Part shown: one piece after another, positions 1 to 10,830 of the stretch
How the letters are laid out: each line of letters opens with the position of its first letter
How positions within the stretch are numbered: position 1 is the first letter of the stretch
Assembly (NCBI GenBank): GCA_963693285.1
Contig: OY848917.1
Location: 33,801,245-33,865,244, forward strand
Reading direction: 5' to 3'
From: Xestospongia muta
Taxonomy: Eukaryota > Porifera > Demospongiae > Haplosclerida > Petrosiidae
Length of the DNA stretch: 64,000 nt
Position numbers and translations under genes: made by a program
Notes under the pieces: model-generated
What the model was told of the DNA's origin: nothing
Databases searched by the model: none
The model's input: the letters and a program-made list of their open reading frames with translations, nothing else

Positions 1-587
1 GATCATTTTGTATTTTTAACATTTTCACAAATATTTACACCTACTCATATATGATGTACAGTCACATTAGCTCTTAGAAAAATATAATCTTCTGTCATCT
101 CTTCATATTATAAAATTGATGCTTGGGTTTAAACCTGCCACCTATAAATATTAGTCTATACTTACATGTACACAAATTACTGTAAATACATGTATTCACT
201 AGGAATCCACCTACTCTCTCCTACAATAATTTCACTAATTTTATAAAAAACATACAAGTCCATACTGAAGTAATAAGTCATTTCTATTTTCTGAAAATAC
301 AGTAAGGTTTGGTTCAAGTATGTCTCTGTCTTAAACTCATTTATTGCTGCTTGGATGTATTGTCATTAGGAAAGGCTATTCTACTATTATTATTATTATT
401 CTACAAGATGTTTTTTCTCTTTCCTTTCAATTAGTTAGTATTTACAGTAGATTAGTTTAAATGGTAAATACATTACAAACAATAAAGTGCATCATTTTAC
501 TTCTTACCAGTGAACATTGTGGCAGAGACTACAGTATAGTTGTCACAGTGTTCACTGGTAGAATGTTTCAGGCTTGAAATGGTTGAC

Positions 588-776
588 TTACATGTTATAT
601 TTGGAGTCGGCACTAAGAACTCTAGAAGATCCAACCACATTAGCAATATCACTACTATCTATAGTAATAGCTGGATGCTTAGCCATAGGAGGATCAATAT
701 TCTCTGTCTCATCATCAGGATCAGTCTCACTGGCACTGCTGGGATCTTCATGAGTGCTGCTGCTGCTGCTAGTCAT
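588..776 (-). other. Unrecognised acidic ORF, copy 1
   Basis: This short reading frame begins with Met-Thr and a serine run, followed by an acidic stretch (ETDPDDETENIDPP) and a segment ending SKYNM. It is nearly identical to the frame at 4687-4908. The copies differ by in-frame changes in the serine run and by a stop codon that ends this copy earlier. I do not recognise the protein. The longer copy ends NHFKPETFYQ, which vaguely recalls the N-terminal exon of TTF-type hAT transposases, but that is too weak to name it. It lies antisense to the MBF2-like genes and is probably duplicated non-functional sequence. Confidence 0.3.
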
Positions 777-1239
777 ATTATCTAATATTACAGTTAATTT
801 TTTATAATTAGCCTATTTTATTTTGTTGTTAATTTTTTTACCTGTTGTAGTAGTATCCTCTACTCTCACACTCTTTAAAATATTTAAAGAGTGACATAAT
901 TATGATAACGTTACTCAATGGCTTCTAAAACACGTGTAATCAGGTGTGGTCTTAATTAATCTACTACAAACCACACCTACTAAAATTAATTTGTACGGTA
1001 TGTGTAAATTGATGGGTCTACACAGCAGTTTAAACAAAACTAGTAAGCTGTTTATAACATTATATACATGTAGCTATTTGTTTTCTTTCCATGATAGCCT
1101 TTGTGGCAAAGTTGTAATTTGGCTAGGGGGTGCTTCAGCACTGTGAACCCCCCCTGGATATGTTCCTGATATATTCACACACAAACATGCACACACATGA
1201 AGTAAACAAACATGTTCATTTATACATATCATAACCTAG

Positions 1240-2126
1240 TTACAAAATATTAGCAACCACTCTAGAACCAATAGTTTTATGTCCTTCCCGTAAAAATCTT
1301 TGCTGGATTTCTAGTGGAAAATCTGTATTCTATGTTAAAGTCACATAGTATCCTCCTTTGGTATCAGCACCTAATTATATCATAAATGTGGGTGTGGTCA
1401 CTTAGTAACTTACTTCCAGTAGTGACACTATACAAGTTACATCACACGTTCTAAAGTCTAGGACAGCATTTACATAAATAGCATATGTCATAATGTCAAT
1501 CTCCTTCTCCTTATTTTAATATGTATACCTATAATGTAATACAAGTGCATGTCATCAGGTTGACCTTTATCATCAACATATGATATTGTCAATATTATAG
1601 GAGCCTACCATTTCTAACATTTCAGGATCATCAAAAATGTCAGCTCTATTAATAAACAAAGTTAACAAACCACACTTTCAACACCCACCTAATCAAATAA
1701 TCATAACCTCAATACAATGATGTCATCATGATATCATCTGCTTAGCTAGTAATAAGTGCTCTCTTGTCTGAGGCATCTGTCCATCTGTAGCAGCAACAAC
1801 TAAAATTGCACCATCAATTTGAGTAAGCTCCTACAAATTGAAATTAATTACTATTAATTAAATCTTAAAGCTATCATATCATAGGACAATCTATATACAT
1901 AAGCATAATAATGATTAGGGTTGTCATATTCCAAATGAGCTGTTGCTATGGTGATACCCCTTGCTCTCTCTTCTGAAGCATTGTCAATGTCTGCATAAGA
2001 TTTAAAATTTGCATTGCCTTACTTTGCTAACTACTACATTTAAAGCAAATTGTTTAATTTATAGGAAAATTAAAAGGGTATCTATTGTAATAGCCGCAGT
2101 TAATGTTTTTCCCATGATGTCAATTT
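1240..2126 (-). pseudogene. Mitochondrial EF-Tu (TUFM-like) pseudogene, copy 1
   Basis: Several minus-strand exon-sized pieces read as elongation factor Tu, in the order expected for a minus-strand gene. About 2077-2126 gives a P-loop remnant (HGK then LTAAIT after a frameshift). About 1916-2005 gives [20 protein letters not shown], the effector/switch I region. About 1739-1830 gives [20 protein letters not shown]. About 1605-1693 gives VGVESVV and ADIFDDPEMLEMV. About 1240-1366 gives the C-terminus REGHKTIGSRVVANIL and a stop. EF-Tu delivers aminoacyl-tRNA to the ribosome; the sequence resembles the mitochondrial type. Non-coding stretches separate the pieces, so it derives from an intron-containing gene. 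Frameshifts, an in-frame stop and missing domain 2 make it a pseudogene. Confidence 0.8.
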
Positions 2127-3122
2127 TCTAGAAGGAAAAAACTATACAAGCCTAAGGGATTTACAAGCTGTCAATTATCCAGAAGGAAAAAATAATAGGA
2201 TATTGTAGTTGTATGTATTTAACCAATTTGATGATTACCATATTAAGTATAACTAGTAACCGATGGAATGTAATATAGCTCAAGGGATTTTCCAAGCTGT
2301 CAATTATCCATTTAGAAACTAACTAATTAGCTTACATATGGGAAATAATTAAAGAAAGAAATGCAATATCATTATTGTCAATATATCATGTATTTTATAT
2401 TTTATATAATGAAGCATCTATGATTATATATCATACAGTAAAAGAATAATATCATAGTGAATCGTGGATTATTTTAAGTCATATTATGGTCACATATATA
2501 TACTACTCTCCCATAATAAGTATTAATATGTGTATCTTCTTGTGCAGATCAATACTTACTGTATTCTGTATATTAATGAAACCATGCAGTGTAACTGAAG
2601 CAATGTAGTACAGGTCAAAGTTTTACAAACTTGTCAATTATCAAGAAGGAATGAAATCCTATCGAGAAGGAAAGAAATCTTATACAGTAGGAAAGACATC
2701 GTAGAACATCTTAGTTGTGTCTATTCAAACCAATATGATGATCACAATATTAAGCATATATAACTCTAGTTAATAGATATATCTATAATAAGATATATAT
2801 GTGCATATACCTCTGTATCATACAAGTATTGGTAGACTCGCTTCAATATTATGTATTCTAAGATTACATAAGTACATAATGTGTTTTTAAATTTAAAATG
2901 GACTTGTTATATGTTGTAAAGAAGGATTATAAGAGGAATGATCTAATGCTTATATATTTTTGCTTGTATCACAGAATATTAGTTGATACAAACCAGTAGA
3001 TACATTTTGAAAAATTTATGAGGTACAAGTGTGTGTATATATATATATATATATATAATATGTATATATATCACAACTATCATATCAAAAAACGTAATAT
3101 GCTAACTTTTACACCACAATCT

Positions 3123-3222
3123 TTAACATAACTACTAGTCTAAACAAACCTACCAAGTGGTCTACTTACAACATTGTAAATAGACCACTTGCTAGGTTTG
3201 TTTTGACTGGTAGTTATGTTAA
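3123..3222. repeat. Near-perfect 49-bp inverted repeat upstream of gene 1
   Basis: Two 49-bp arms (3123-3171 and 3174-3222) are reverse complements with four mismatches and only two bases between them. They start and end with TTAACATAACTAC and its complement. The left arm is related to a conserved stretch upstream of the other genes (about 8468-8512, 10560-10608, 14455-14503; AACTACCTGT...CCTAACAAAA...CTACAAC). The palindrome looks like that element plus an inverted copy of itself, about 50 bp ahead of the TATA box. A role in transcription is possible but not shown. Confidence 0.8.
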
Positions 3223-3268
3223 ATATTGTTGTTAACAACCATACAAATGACAGAGTTACCCTAAGCTC

Positions 3269-3276
3269 TATATAAA
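3269..3276 (+). promoter_or_regulatory. TATA box of MBF2-like gene 1
   Basis: TATATAAA lies about 85 bp before the 5' splice donor at 3355, at the same relative place as in the other units. The following bases ('catgccattgt...aaaattgaa') are conserved between the units and probably contain the transcription start. Confidence 0.6.
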
Positions 3277-3578
3277 ACATGCCATTGTACTAAAAATTGA
3301 ACTGCCAGATAGAAGTCTCTATCAGATAGTGAGTGTTCCTGATTCTTATCCAAGGTATGTTAAGTACAAATATTAAAATACAAGTATTTCAGGTGCAAGG
3401 TCTATGTTAATTTAGTGGTCTCATATAAAATTATATAGTCATATGATTGCATGTTACTGTTTATAATGTTAAGGGGTCTTAGTATGCTTAAACGTTAAGG
3501 AAATAGAGATTCATTGATATTGACATAGATTCTCTTAATAATATTATAGTGAAGAAAATAGCTAAAGTAGTTGCTGCA

Positions 3579-3941
3579 ATGGATGATATCTTAGAAATTC
3601 CTGGCAAGGTGAAGGACAAGTGGACTCAGATATCAGCTGGACGTGGACGCCACAGTCTTACTCTTGGTGAACCAAATGACAGAGATCAAGTCCTTTACCA
3701 AGAAGACGTTCGTAAAGGCTATGAATATTTTGGGAAGGTCACTCATACATTCTCCTATACATGCAAATCTGGAGAAGAAATCACTGCAGTTCTGGCTTAT
3801 GATAAATGGAGTGATGATACTGGAGGAAATCCTGAGAGAAAAAGTGGAGGAGTTGGTCAAAGAGAAGTGTCCATTGAAGTTACCTCTCAATACATGCGTG
3901 GATTTCACTTCAAGTTTATCGTTTATGGAAGACGCAAGTAA
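3579..3941 (+). CDS. MBF2-like small protein, gene 1
   Basis: Predicted 120-residue protein with no signal peptide or membrane segment. After a short N-terminus (MDDILEIPGKVKDKW) comes a domain with GRHSLTLGEPN, a central HTFSYTCKSGEEITAVLAYD, then TGG, SGGVGQREVSIEVTSQ and a C-terminal RGFHFKFIVYG. This spacing resembles the arthropod MBF2 / 'salivary secreted peptide' family; the family match is my recognition, not a search. Function is unknown: Bombyx MBF2 was described as a co-activator, other relatives are secreted. A 5'-UTR intron spans 3355-3549 (GTATGT...TTATAG). The ATG used by genes 3 and 4 is ATA here, so I chose the next in-frame ATG, which shortens the N-terminus by ten or more residues. 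Confidence 0.8.
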   Translation: MDDILEIPGKVKDKWTQISAGRGRHSLTLGEPNDRDQVLYQEDVRKGYEYFGKVTHTFSYTCKSGEEITAVLAYDKWSDDTGGNPERKSGGVGQREVSIEVTSQYMRGFHFKFIVYGRRK

Positions 3942-4686
3942 TGTCAGTGGCTGTTATATGATTTATGCAACTTCAATATCTCATATTTAGGAGGTCAATG
4001 TTGCATTAACATATTGTTTTCTATAGTTTTGGTTATCTGTATTAGTCATTATAGTTACTGTTATGATCAATTATTGTACAAATTATATTCTGTTTATATA
4101 ATGTTGTATTATACTACTATCCTAGGCATTTTTATGATTTTTTTGTATTTTTAACACTTCCACAAATATTTACACCTCCTCATATATCATGTACAGTCAC
4201 TTTAGCTCTTAGAAAAATATAATCTTCTGTCATCTCTTCATATTATAAAAAGATGCTTGGGTTTAAACTTGCCATCTATAAATATTAGTTTATACTTACA
4301 TGTACACAGTTTACTGTAAATACATGTATTCACTAGGAATCCACCTACTCTCTTCTACAATATTTTCACATATTTTATAAAAACATACAAGTCCATACTG
4401 AAATAATAAGTCAATTCTATTTTCTGAAAATACAGGTAAGACTTGGTTCAAGTATGTCTTTGTCTTAAACTCATTTATTGCTGTTTGGAGGTATTGTCAT
4501 TAGGAAAGGCTATTCTACTATTATTATTATTAATCTACAAGATGTTTTTTTCTCTTTCCTTTCAATTAGTTAGTATTTACAGTAGATTAGTTTAAATGGT
4601 AAATACAATACAAACAATAAAGTGCATCATTTCACTTCTTACCAGTGAACATTGTGGCAGAGACTACAGTATAGTTGTCACAGTGT

Positions 4687-4908
4687 TCACTGGTAGAATG
4701 TTTCAGGCTTGAAATGGTTGACTAACATGTTATATTTGGAGTCGGCACTAAGAACTCTAGAAGATCCAATCACATTAGCAATATCACTACTATCTATAGT
4801 AATAGCTGGATGCTTAGCCATAGGAGGATCAATATTCTCTGTCTCATCATCAGGATCAGTCTCACTGGCACTGCTGGGATCTTCATGAGTGCTGCTGCGG
4901 CTAGTCAT
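4687..4908 (-). other. Unrecognised acidic ORF, copy 2
   Basis: This is the longer of the two copies: 73 codons, with the same acidic centre and an extra C-terminal segment LVNHFKPETFYQ before the stop. It lies about 0.75 kb beyond the first MBF2-like gene, on the opposite strand, as copy 1 would relative to a gene to the left of the window. An inverted repeat bounded by ACCAGTGAACA and TGTTCACTGGT (about 4639-4693) sits at its 3' end. The same hairpin is kept at about 508-561 and 9600-9654, where the ORF itself is gone. Function unknown. Confidence 0.3.
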
Positions 4909-5145
4909 ATTATCTAATATTACAGTTAATTTTTTATAATTAGCCTATTTTATTTTGTTGTTAATTTCTGTTGTAGTAGTATCCTCTACTCTCACACTCT
5001 TTAAAATATCTAAAGAGTGACATAATTATGATAACGTTACTCAATGGCTTCTAAAACACGTGTAATCAGGTGTGGTCTTAATTAATCTACTACAAACCAC
5101 ACCTACTAAAATTAATTTGTACGGTATGTGTAACTTGATGGGTCT

Positions 5146-5534
5146 GTCACGAAAAATTTGGTCTGAGTGCAAAATTTGGACCTAGGACCAAATTTTGTAA
5201 TGAAAAGACTGCAAAATTAATTCCGCCTTGCAATATTTGGACCCAAGGTTGTCAGACTATAATAATTTCGCAAAGAGGAGTGGAGTTCAACACATACAAG
5301 TCGCTTTGTCACCTCTTAGGCTGTGTGTACATAAATGGATAGCTTTAGTCACCTGGGCAAGTTTTCAAAGTGTCAAAAAAGCAATGTCACAGCAGAGAGA
5401 AGATGGGAACCTAACTGAGGAGGCCATAAACTACATAGAAAATGGAACTTATGCCTCAGATTGTCCTGCTAATAGGAAGAGAAGCATTAAGAAAAAGGCT
5501 GGCAAACTAGCATTGAGGGAAGGAGAAGTGTACT
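5146..5534 (+). mobile_element. Inserted retroelement fragment with integrase remnant
   Basis: The duplicated copy at about 1020-1030 reads straight from GGGTCT into ACACAGCAG, while here about 389 bp separate the same flanks. That marks an insertion made after the duplication. The insert contains a reading frame (about 5228-5548) with ASDCPANRKRSIKKKAGKLA and EGEVYY. This resembles the segment just before the zinc-binding region of gypsy/GIN-type integrases such as KRBA2-like proteins. Near its left end is an inverted repeat CAAAATTTGG/CCAAATTTTG around a CCTAGG core (about 5170-5198). No full integrase core is present. Confidence 0.55.
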
Positions 5535-5755
5535 ATACAGCAGTTTAAACAAAACTAGTAAGCTGTTTATAACATTATATACATGTAGCTATTTGTTTTC
5601 TTTCCATGATAGCCTTTGTGACAAAATTGTAATTTGACTAGGGGGGTGCTTCAGCACTGTGAACTCCCCCTGGATACACCCCTAATATATTTACACACGA
5701 ACATGCACACACATGAAGTAAACAAACATGTTCATTTATACATATCATTACTTAG

Positions 5756-6306
5756 TTACAAAATTTTAGCAACCACTTTAGAACCAATAGTTTTATGTCC
5801 TTTCCTTAAAAGTCTTTGCTGCATTTCTAATGGAAAATCTGTTTTCTATGTTAAAGTCAACACGGTGTCCTCCCCTGGTATCACTACCTAATTATATCAT
5901 AAATGTGGGTGTGGTCACTTAGTAACTTACTTCCAGTAGTGACACTATACAAGTTACATCACACGTTCTAAAGTCCAGGACAGCATTTAAATAAATGGCA
6001 TATGTCATAATGTCAACCTCCTTCTCCTTACTTTAATATGTATACCTATAACGTAATTCAAGTGCATGTCATCAGGTTGACCTTTATCATCAACATATGA
6101 TATTGTCAATATTATAGGAGCCTACCATTTCTAACATTTCTGCATAAGATTTAAAATTTGTATTGCCTTACTTTGCTAACTACTACATTTAAAGCAAATT
6201 ATTTAAGTTATGGGAAAATTAAAAGGGTACCTATTGTAATAGCCGCAGTTAATGTTTTTCCCATGATCTACATGTCCTATTGTACCAATGTTGACATGGG
6301 GTTTAA
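5756..6306 (-). pseudogene. Mitochondrial EF-Tu (TUFM-like) pseudogene, copy 2
   Basis: This is the paralogue of the remnant at 1240-2126. The C-terminal exon (about 5756-5880) is better preserved here: IPGEDTVLTLT, then a stop codon, then DFPLEMQQRLLRKGHKTIGS and VVAKIL. The N-terminal piece (about 6245-6306) reads [18 protein letters not shown], the GTP-binding P-loop of EF-Tu, followed by a frameshift into LTAAIT. The middle exons present in copy 1 are missing. At about 6139 the sequence jumps from the ADIFDDPEM exon to the AT-rich intron beyond the switch I exon, an internal deletion of about 0.36 kb. It cannot encode a working factor. Confidence 0.8.
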
Positions 6307-6309
6307 TTC

Positions 6310-8460
6310 GAGAAAAAGTCAATTTCTCAGCATATTAATAAATTAGTGTCGCTATAATATATTACTTAGCTAATGACGGTGGTCATTGTAAATTATACCT
6401 GATATACCTCATTTCTCTTGAGAGGTGATTACACAGTAACATTAAATGACAAGTTATTATATTGGTAGATGTGGCATATCATGATACCTTGATGCTCGGT
6501 TTAACTCCGCCCAAAAATTTAAGAGTGGCACCTGTTGTAATAAAGAAATAATGACAGATATTAGTTACTTTAAAGTGCTTCTAGAAGAATGGATTTGAGG
6601 AGTGCCATTAGTAGGAGGGGTTATCCTTCAATTTTTAACTCTTCTGTTCAATACTGGTCACGGATACACAAGCTATATTCCTCTATTGATTGGAATAAAA
6701 TTATAGCCATGTTGTTTTACATATTATTACAGTCACCTGGTATCACCAACATAGCTAGCAATTGCTATATGCTGTTAGTGTCCTCCAGTGTCTAGCTAAT
6801 CACCCTATTTTTTAGAACTCCTGCAATCAACCAGCAAACAAATGTGTTATAAATATATATTATGTGTATACTATATGGTGAGTCTGAAGAAAATGATTTC
6901 AGGTCATTCAAGCATATATGGACATTATAACGGCAAATGCATTAACAAACTACCAAATATCAGGACATTGTCCCTTCACAAGATCAGTTAGAAATACCTG
7001 AAGATCTTACATCTACTGAAAAAAAATAAAGCCGTTTTGTATTAACTGTAAAGAGTCTTGAGTTGACCCTCTATAATTAGCTAATCATAGCAATGACAAG
7101 GTAAATAAACAGCCAACACTCAACAGGAACTAAAGGAACTGTTATAAATTTAGAGAGAAGGTACAAAAGATAATGAATAAGAGTGTTAGGTAAGGATTTG
7201 TATTTTTAAGCCTCTATAAATTAATTATGATAAGAATACCGGTATTATAATTATAATTATAATTATAATTATATAATTATAATTATGGTAATGTTGTACT
7301 AGTTAGATTAAGTGGGCTAATCTTTCTTAGCCCTTAAATTATAGTTTCAATTTTAATTTTTAACAGTCTTTAGTTCATTGACATAGGTAATCATATTCAT
7401 AGTTAACGTTAATGAGATTCATAAGCATAATTGTAACTGAAACAATTCAATATAGCTCAAGGGATTTTCCAAGCTGTTAATTATCAAGAAGGAATGAAAT
7501 GTTATCCAGAAGGAAAGAAGTCATATCAAGAAGGAAAGATATGATAGAACATTCTAGTTGTACACATTCAAACCAATTTTATGACTGGAATATTAAATAT
7601 AACACTAGCTAATTAATAGATATATCTTTGTATGTATGTGTAACAGATATCTTTTATACTTCCCTATCAATGACATACATGAACGGATGACATTTTACAT
7701 GCAATTAGCAATAGCATAGATGTTCTACTCTACATCATGCTGCATATATTGGTAGATCCACATGAATACATATATTCTGTATATTAAGTTACACTCGTTT
7801 TGGCCTTGTAGCAACTTAGAATGGATTTACATCATATTGATGAAACTGTCGTAATGAAGACTTCAGTTAAAATGACAAAATGCTTTCTTCAGTGTATTTG
7901 AGATATGCTGTAGTGATGAAATTAGAAAGGGCACGATATTTACAGAGTCAATCTACAAGACATATACCATTATCCATTATACAAAGTAACCTCCACACTG
8001 TAATTTTACAATTTAAGAAGATATAAGCCCATACTAAAGTAAAACGTCTTTTCTATTTTGTGACAGTACAGATGAGATTTGGTACAAGAAAACCTGTAAA
8101 TTCTAGTTACTGTCTTAATAACAGTCATTGCATGAACATACGTAATAGCCACTGTATTAAATAAGGCTCATAACACTTAACACTTAAAGATAGCTTCAGA
8201 GTGACATTTACTTCCTATCAATGAATGCTGCAGCAATTGCCATATAAATTCTCACATTTGTAATAAGTGAATGTTACTGTTCATTTTTTGTTATGAGCAT
8301 ACACCAAGTAAAAAATGGTGTAAGGAGATAATACTGGTAATATATTATAAGAGCTGTAATATGTAATACTATTGATATAGTTTGACATAGTGAAGTGCCT
8401 TATAATAAGTTTGGTATGAACAGTAAATGCGTATCAAATTACAAGGAATCTATCTACCTA
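6310..8460. other. Array spacer, no gene seen
   Basis: This stretch holds diverged copies of array spacer, including a remnant of the segment that is inverted farther right (about 6310-6620). It also holds a palindromic ATTATA-rich run (about 7234-7286) and several AAGCTGTTAATTATC/AAGGAAAGAAATC subrepeats (about 7465-7555). I see no supported coding gene. Confidence 0.6.
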
Positions 8461-8542
8461 GTAACATAACTACCTGTAAGAAGAAGCCTAACAAAAGATC
8501 TAACTACAACTGACATACAAATAATATAATTACCCAAAAGGG

Positions 8543-8550
8543 TATATAAA
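8543..8550 (+). promoter_or_regulatory. TATA box of MBF2-like gene 2
   Basis: TATATAAA lies 107 bp before the ATG, followed by the conserved 'gcttgtcattg' context. The unit's conserved upstream element (8468-8512) precedes it. Confidence 0.6.
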
Positions 8551-8649
8551 GCTTGTCATTGTTACTTAAAATTGAACTATCAGACAGACATCTTCTATTA
8601 ACTAGTGAGCATTCTTGATTCCTGTTATAGTGAAGAAAAGGTTTCTGAG

Positions 8650-9024
8650 ATGGCTTCAAATCACTATATCATAGAAATGCCTAGCTCGGTAAAGAAAATT
8701 TGGAATGAAATACCATCTGAACACGGACGCCACAATCTTACTCTTGGTGAACCAAATGCTAAAGATGTAGTCCTCTACACGGATGATCTTCGTAAATACT
8801 ATGAATATTTTCGTAGAGTTTCTCATACATTCTCCTATACATGCAAATCTGGAGAAGAAATCACTGCAGTTCTGGCTTATGATAGATGGGATGATGATAC
8901 TGGAGGATATGCTCAGAAAAAGAGTGGAGGAGTTGGTCAAAGAGAAGTGTCCATTGAAGTTACCTCTCAATACATGCGTGGATTTCATTTCAAGTTCGTT
9001 GTTTACGGAAAACGACACAAGTAA
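8650..9024 (+). CDS. MBF2-like small protein, gene 2 (divergent)
   Basis: Predicted 124 residues starting MASNHYIIEMP. The core is the same as in its neighbours (GRHNLTLGEPN, HTFSYTCKSGEEITAVLAYD, TGG, SGGVGQREVSIEVTSQ, RGFHFKFVVYG), but the first 60 residues are the most divergent of the four copies. They include RRVSHTF where the others have GKVTHTF. Other genes have a 5'-UTR intron; here the stretch from the exon end into the intron is missing and only the intron's last bases (TTATAG) remain before TGAAGAAAA. The gene is therefore probably unspliced. I chose the ATG at 8650 because it aligns with the ATGGCT starts of genes 3 and 4. No signal peptide. Confidence 0.8.
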   Translation: MASNHYIIEMPSSVKKIWNEIPSEHGRHNLTLGEPNAKDVVLYTDDLRKYYEYFRRVSHTFSYTCKSGEEITAVLAYDRWDDDTGGYAQKKSGGVGQREVSIEVTSQYMRGFHFKFVVYGKRHK

Positions 9025-9748
9025 TGTCTTCGTCTGTTATGCGATTTATGCAGTTTCAATAATTTATATTATAGGACATTTTAGTAAACATTTTTAGGTC
9101 AATGCTACGTTAATATATTGTTTTGTATAGTTTTTATTATAACACATAATGTAAATGTAGTTTTTTATTTAATCTAAAAAATTAATCAATATCTACTAAT
9201 CATGACAGCAACAGCAGCACAATGTAAATGGATAAATAGAGGGTAATCAATGGATAAATGAATTGTTAATCTAATGATAGACTGATAAATGAATGTATAA
9301 ATTGAAGTGAGAGAGACAGCTGACTCATCTTACCTATGTACTAGAGTAAAAATTAAAAGTACTCTCTCCTACAATAATTTCACATATTTCATGAAAAAGA
9401 TACAAGTCCATACTAAAGTAATAAGTCATTTCTATTTTGTGACAGTACAAATAAGACTTGGTTCAAGTATGTCGCTGTCTTAAAATCATTTATTACTGTT
9501 TCTCTTGTCATAAGGACATGCTAGTCTACAAGTATTTACAGTAGATTAGTTTAAATGATCTATATATTGCAAACAACAAAGAGCATCATTTCACTTCTTA
9601 CCAGTGGACACTTTGGCAGAGACTATCATATAATTGTCACAGTGTTCACTGGTAGAATGTGAACATTACTGCTCATTGTTTGCTATATACAATGATAACA
9701 GATTCACACACGAACACACATTTATTAACTTAATCACTTAATATTTTA

Positions 9749-9806
9749 AGTTACAAAATTTAGCAACCATAACAGAACAAATCGTTTCACATCCTTCCCT
9801 TACAGT
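9749..9806 (-). pseudogene. EF-Tu C-terminal remnant, third copy
   Basis: The sequence from 'gttacaaaatttagcaacc' to 'catccttccc' is a degenerate copy of the last exon piece of the EF-Tu pseudogenes, at the matching place after MBF2-like gene 2. Only the positions of the final ~17 codons are recognisable. It shows that this unit once carried the same neighbour. Confidence 0.45.
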
Positions 9807-10627
9807 ATTTAAACCAACTCTATGATCACCATATTATAGATAACTGTAACTGAAGCAATCCAATATAGCTCAAGGGAATTTCCAAGCTGTTAATTATCGA
9901 GGAGGAGTGAAATCTAATCCACAAGGAAAGAAATCTTATACAAAAGGAAAGAAATCATAGAAGATCAGAGATGTAAGAAAGAAATCATAGTTGTATATAT
10001 TCAAACCAATTTGATGATCTCAATATTAAGAATAACCCTAGTTAATAGATATGCATTTCACATAAAATACTTGGGATATGCTGCAGTGGTGAAATTAGAA
10101 GGGTACAATTGTTATACAGTGAATCTACAAGATACATACCATTATCCATTATACAAAGTAACCTACACACTGTAATTTCACATTTTATGAAAATGATATA
10201 AGTCCATACTAAAGCAAAAAGTCTTTTCTATTTTTTGACAGAACAGATGACATTTGCTTCAAGCTAACCTGCACACTCTAGTTACTGTCATAATAAGAGC
10301 ATGAACATACACAGTAACCACTGGTATAAAATAAGGTAATGTCACTTAACATTTAAAGAGTGACATTCAGAGTGACATATATATTATATATATTATTGAT
10401 ATATTACTGAGAATTGTAATATGTACTGTTGCTGATATAGATTATGACATAGTGAAGTGCCTATAATAAGTTTGGCATGAAGAGTATTATATCATAAGTA
10501 TCAAATTACAAGGAATTTACCTAGCAACATGTCAACTTTATCATCACCATATTTGAAAGAACTACCTGTCAGAAGAAACCTAACAAAATACCTATCTACA
10601 ACCGCCATAAAAATATACTCAGATGGC

Positions 10628-10635
10628 TATATAAG
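10628..10635 (+). promoter_or_regulatory. TATA box of MBF2-like gene 3
   Basis: TATATAAG in the context GGCTATATAAGGCTTGCC, identical in gene 4. It lies about 92 bp before the 5'-UTR splice donor at 10720. Confidence 0.65.
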
Positions 10636-10830
10636 GCTTGCCATTGTGACTTAAAATTGAAGTAACTGTCAGAAAGAAATCTCCTATCAGCTAGTGAGTG
10701 TTCCTGATTCTAATCAAAGGTATGTTAAGCATTTATGTATTACAGTGCAAGGTCTCTGTGAATTTAATAGTGTCATATAATTGCATTTCGTGATTTTATA
10801 ATCTCTTTAATAATATCAATAGTAAAGAAA

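Noticed and set aside
3633..3908. Antisense reading frames over the MBF2-like genes (also 8656-9018 and 14802-15077)
   Set aside because: They are conserved only because the plus-strand genes are; they have no own start context, motif or splice sites.
8605..8649. Extended N-terminus of gene 2 starting at GTG
   Set aside because: GTG is not a plausible start in a eukaryote, and the stretch corresponds to untranslated exon 1 in the paralogues.
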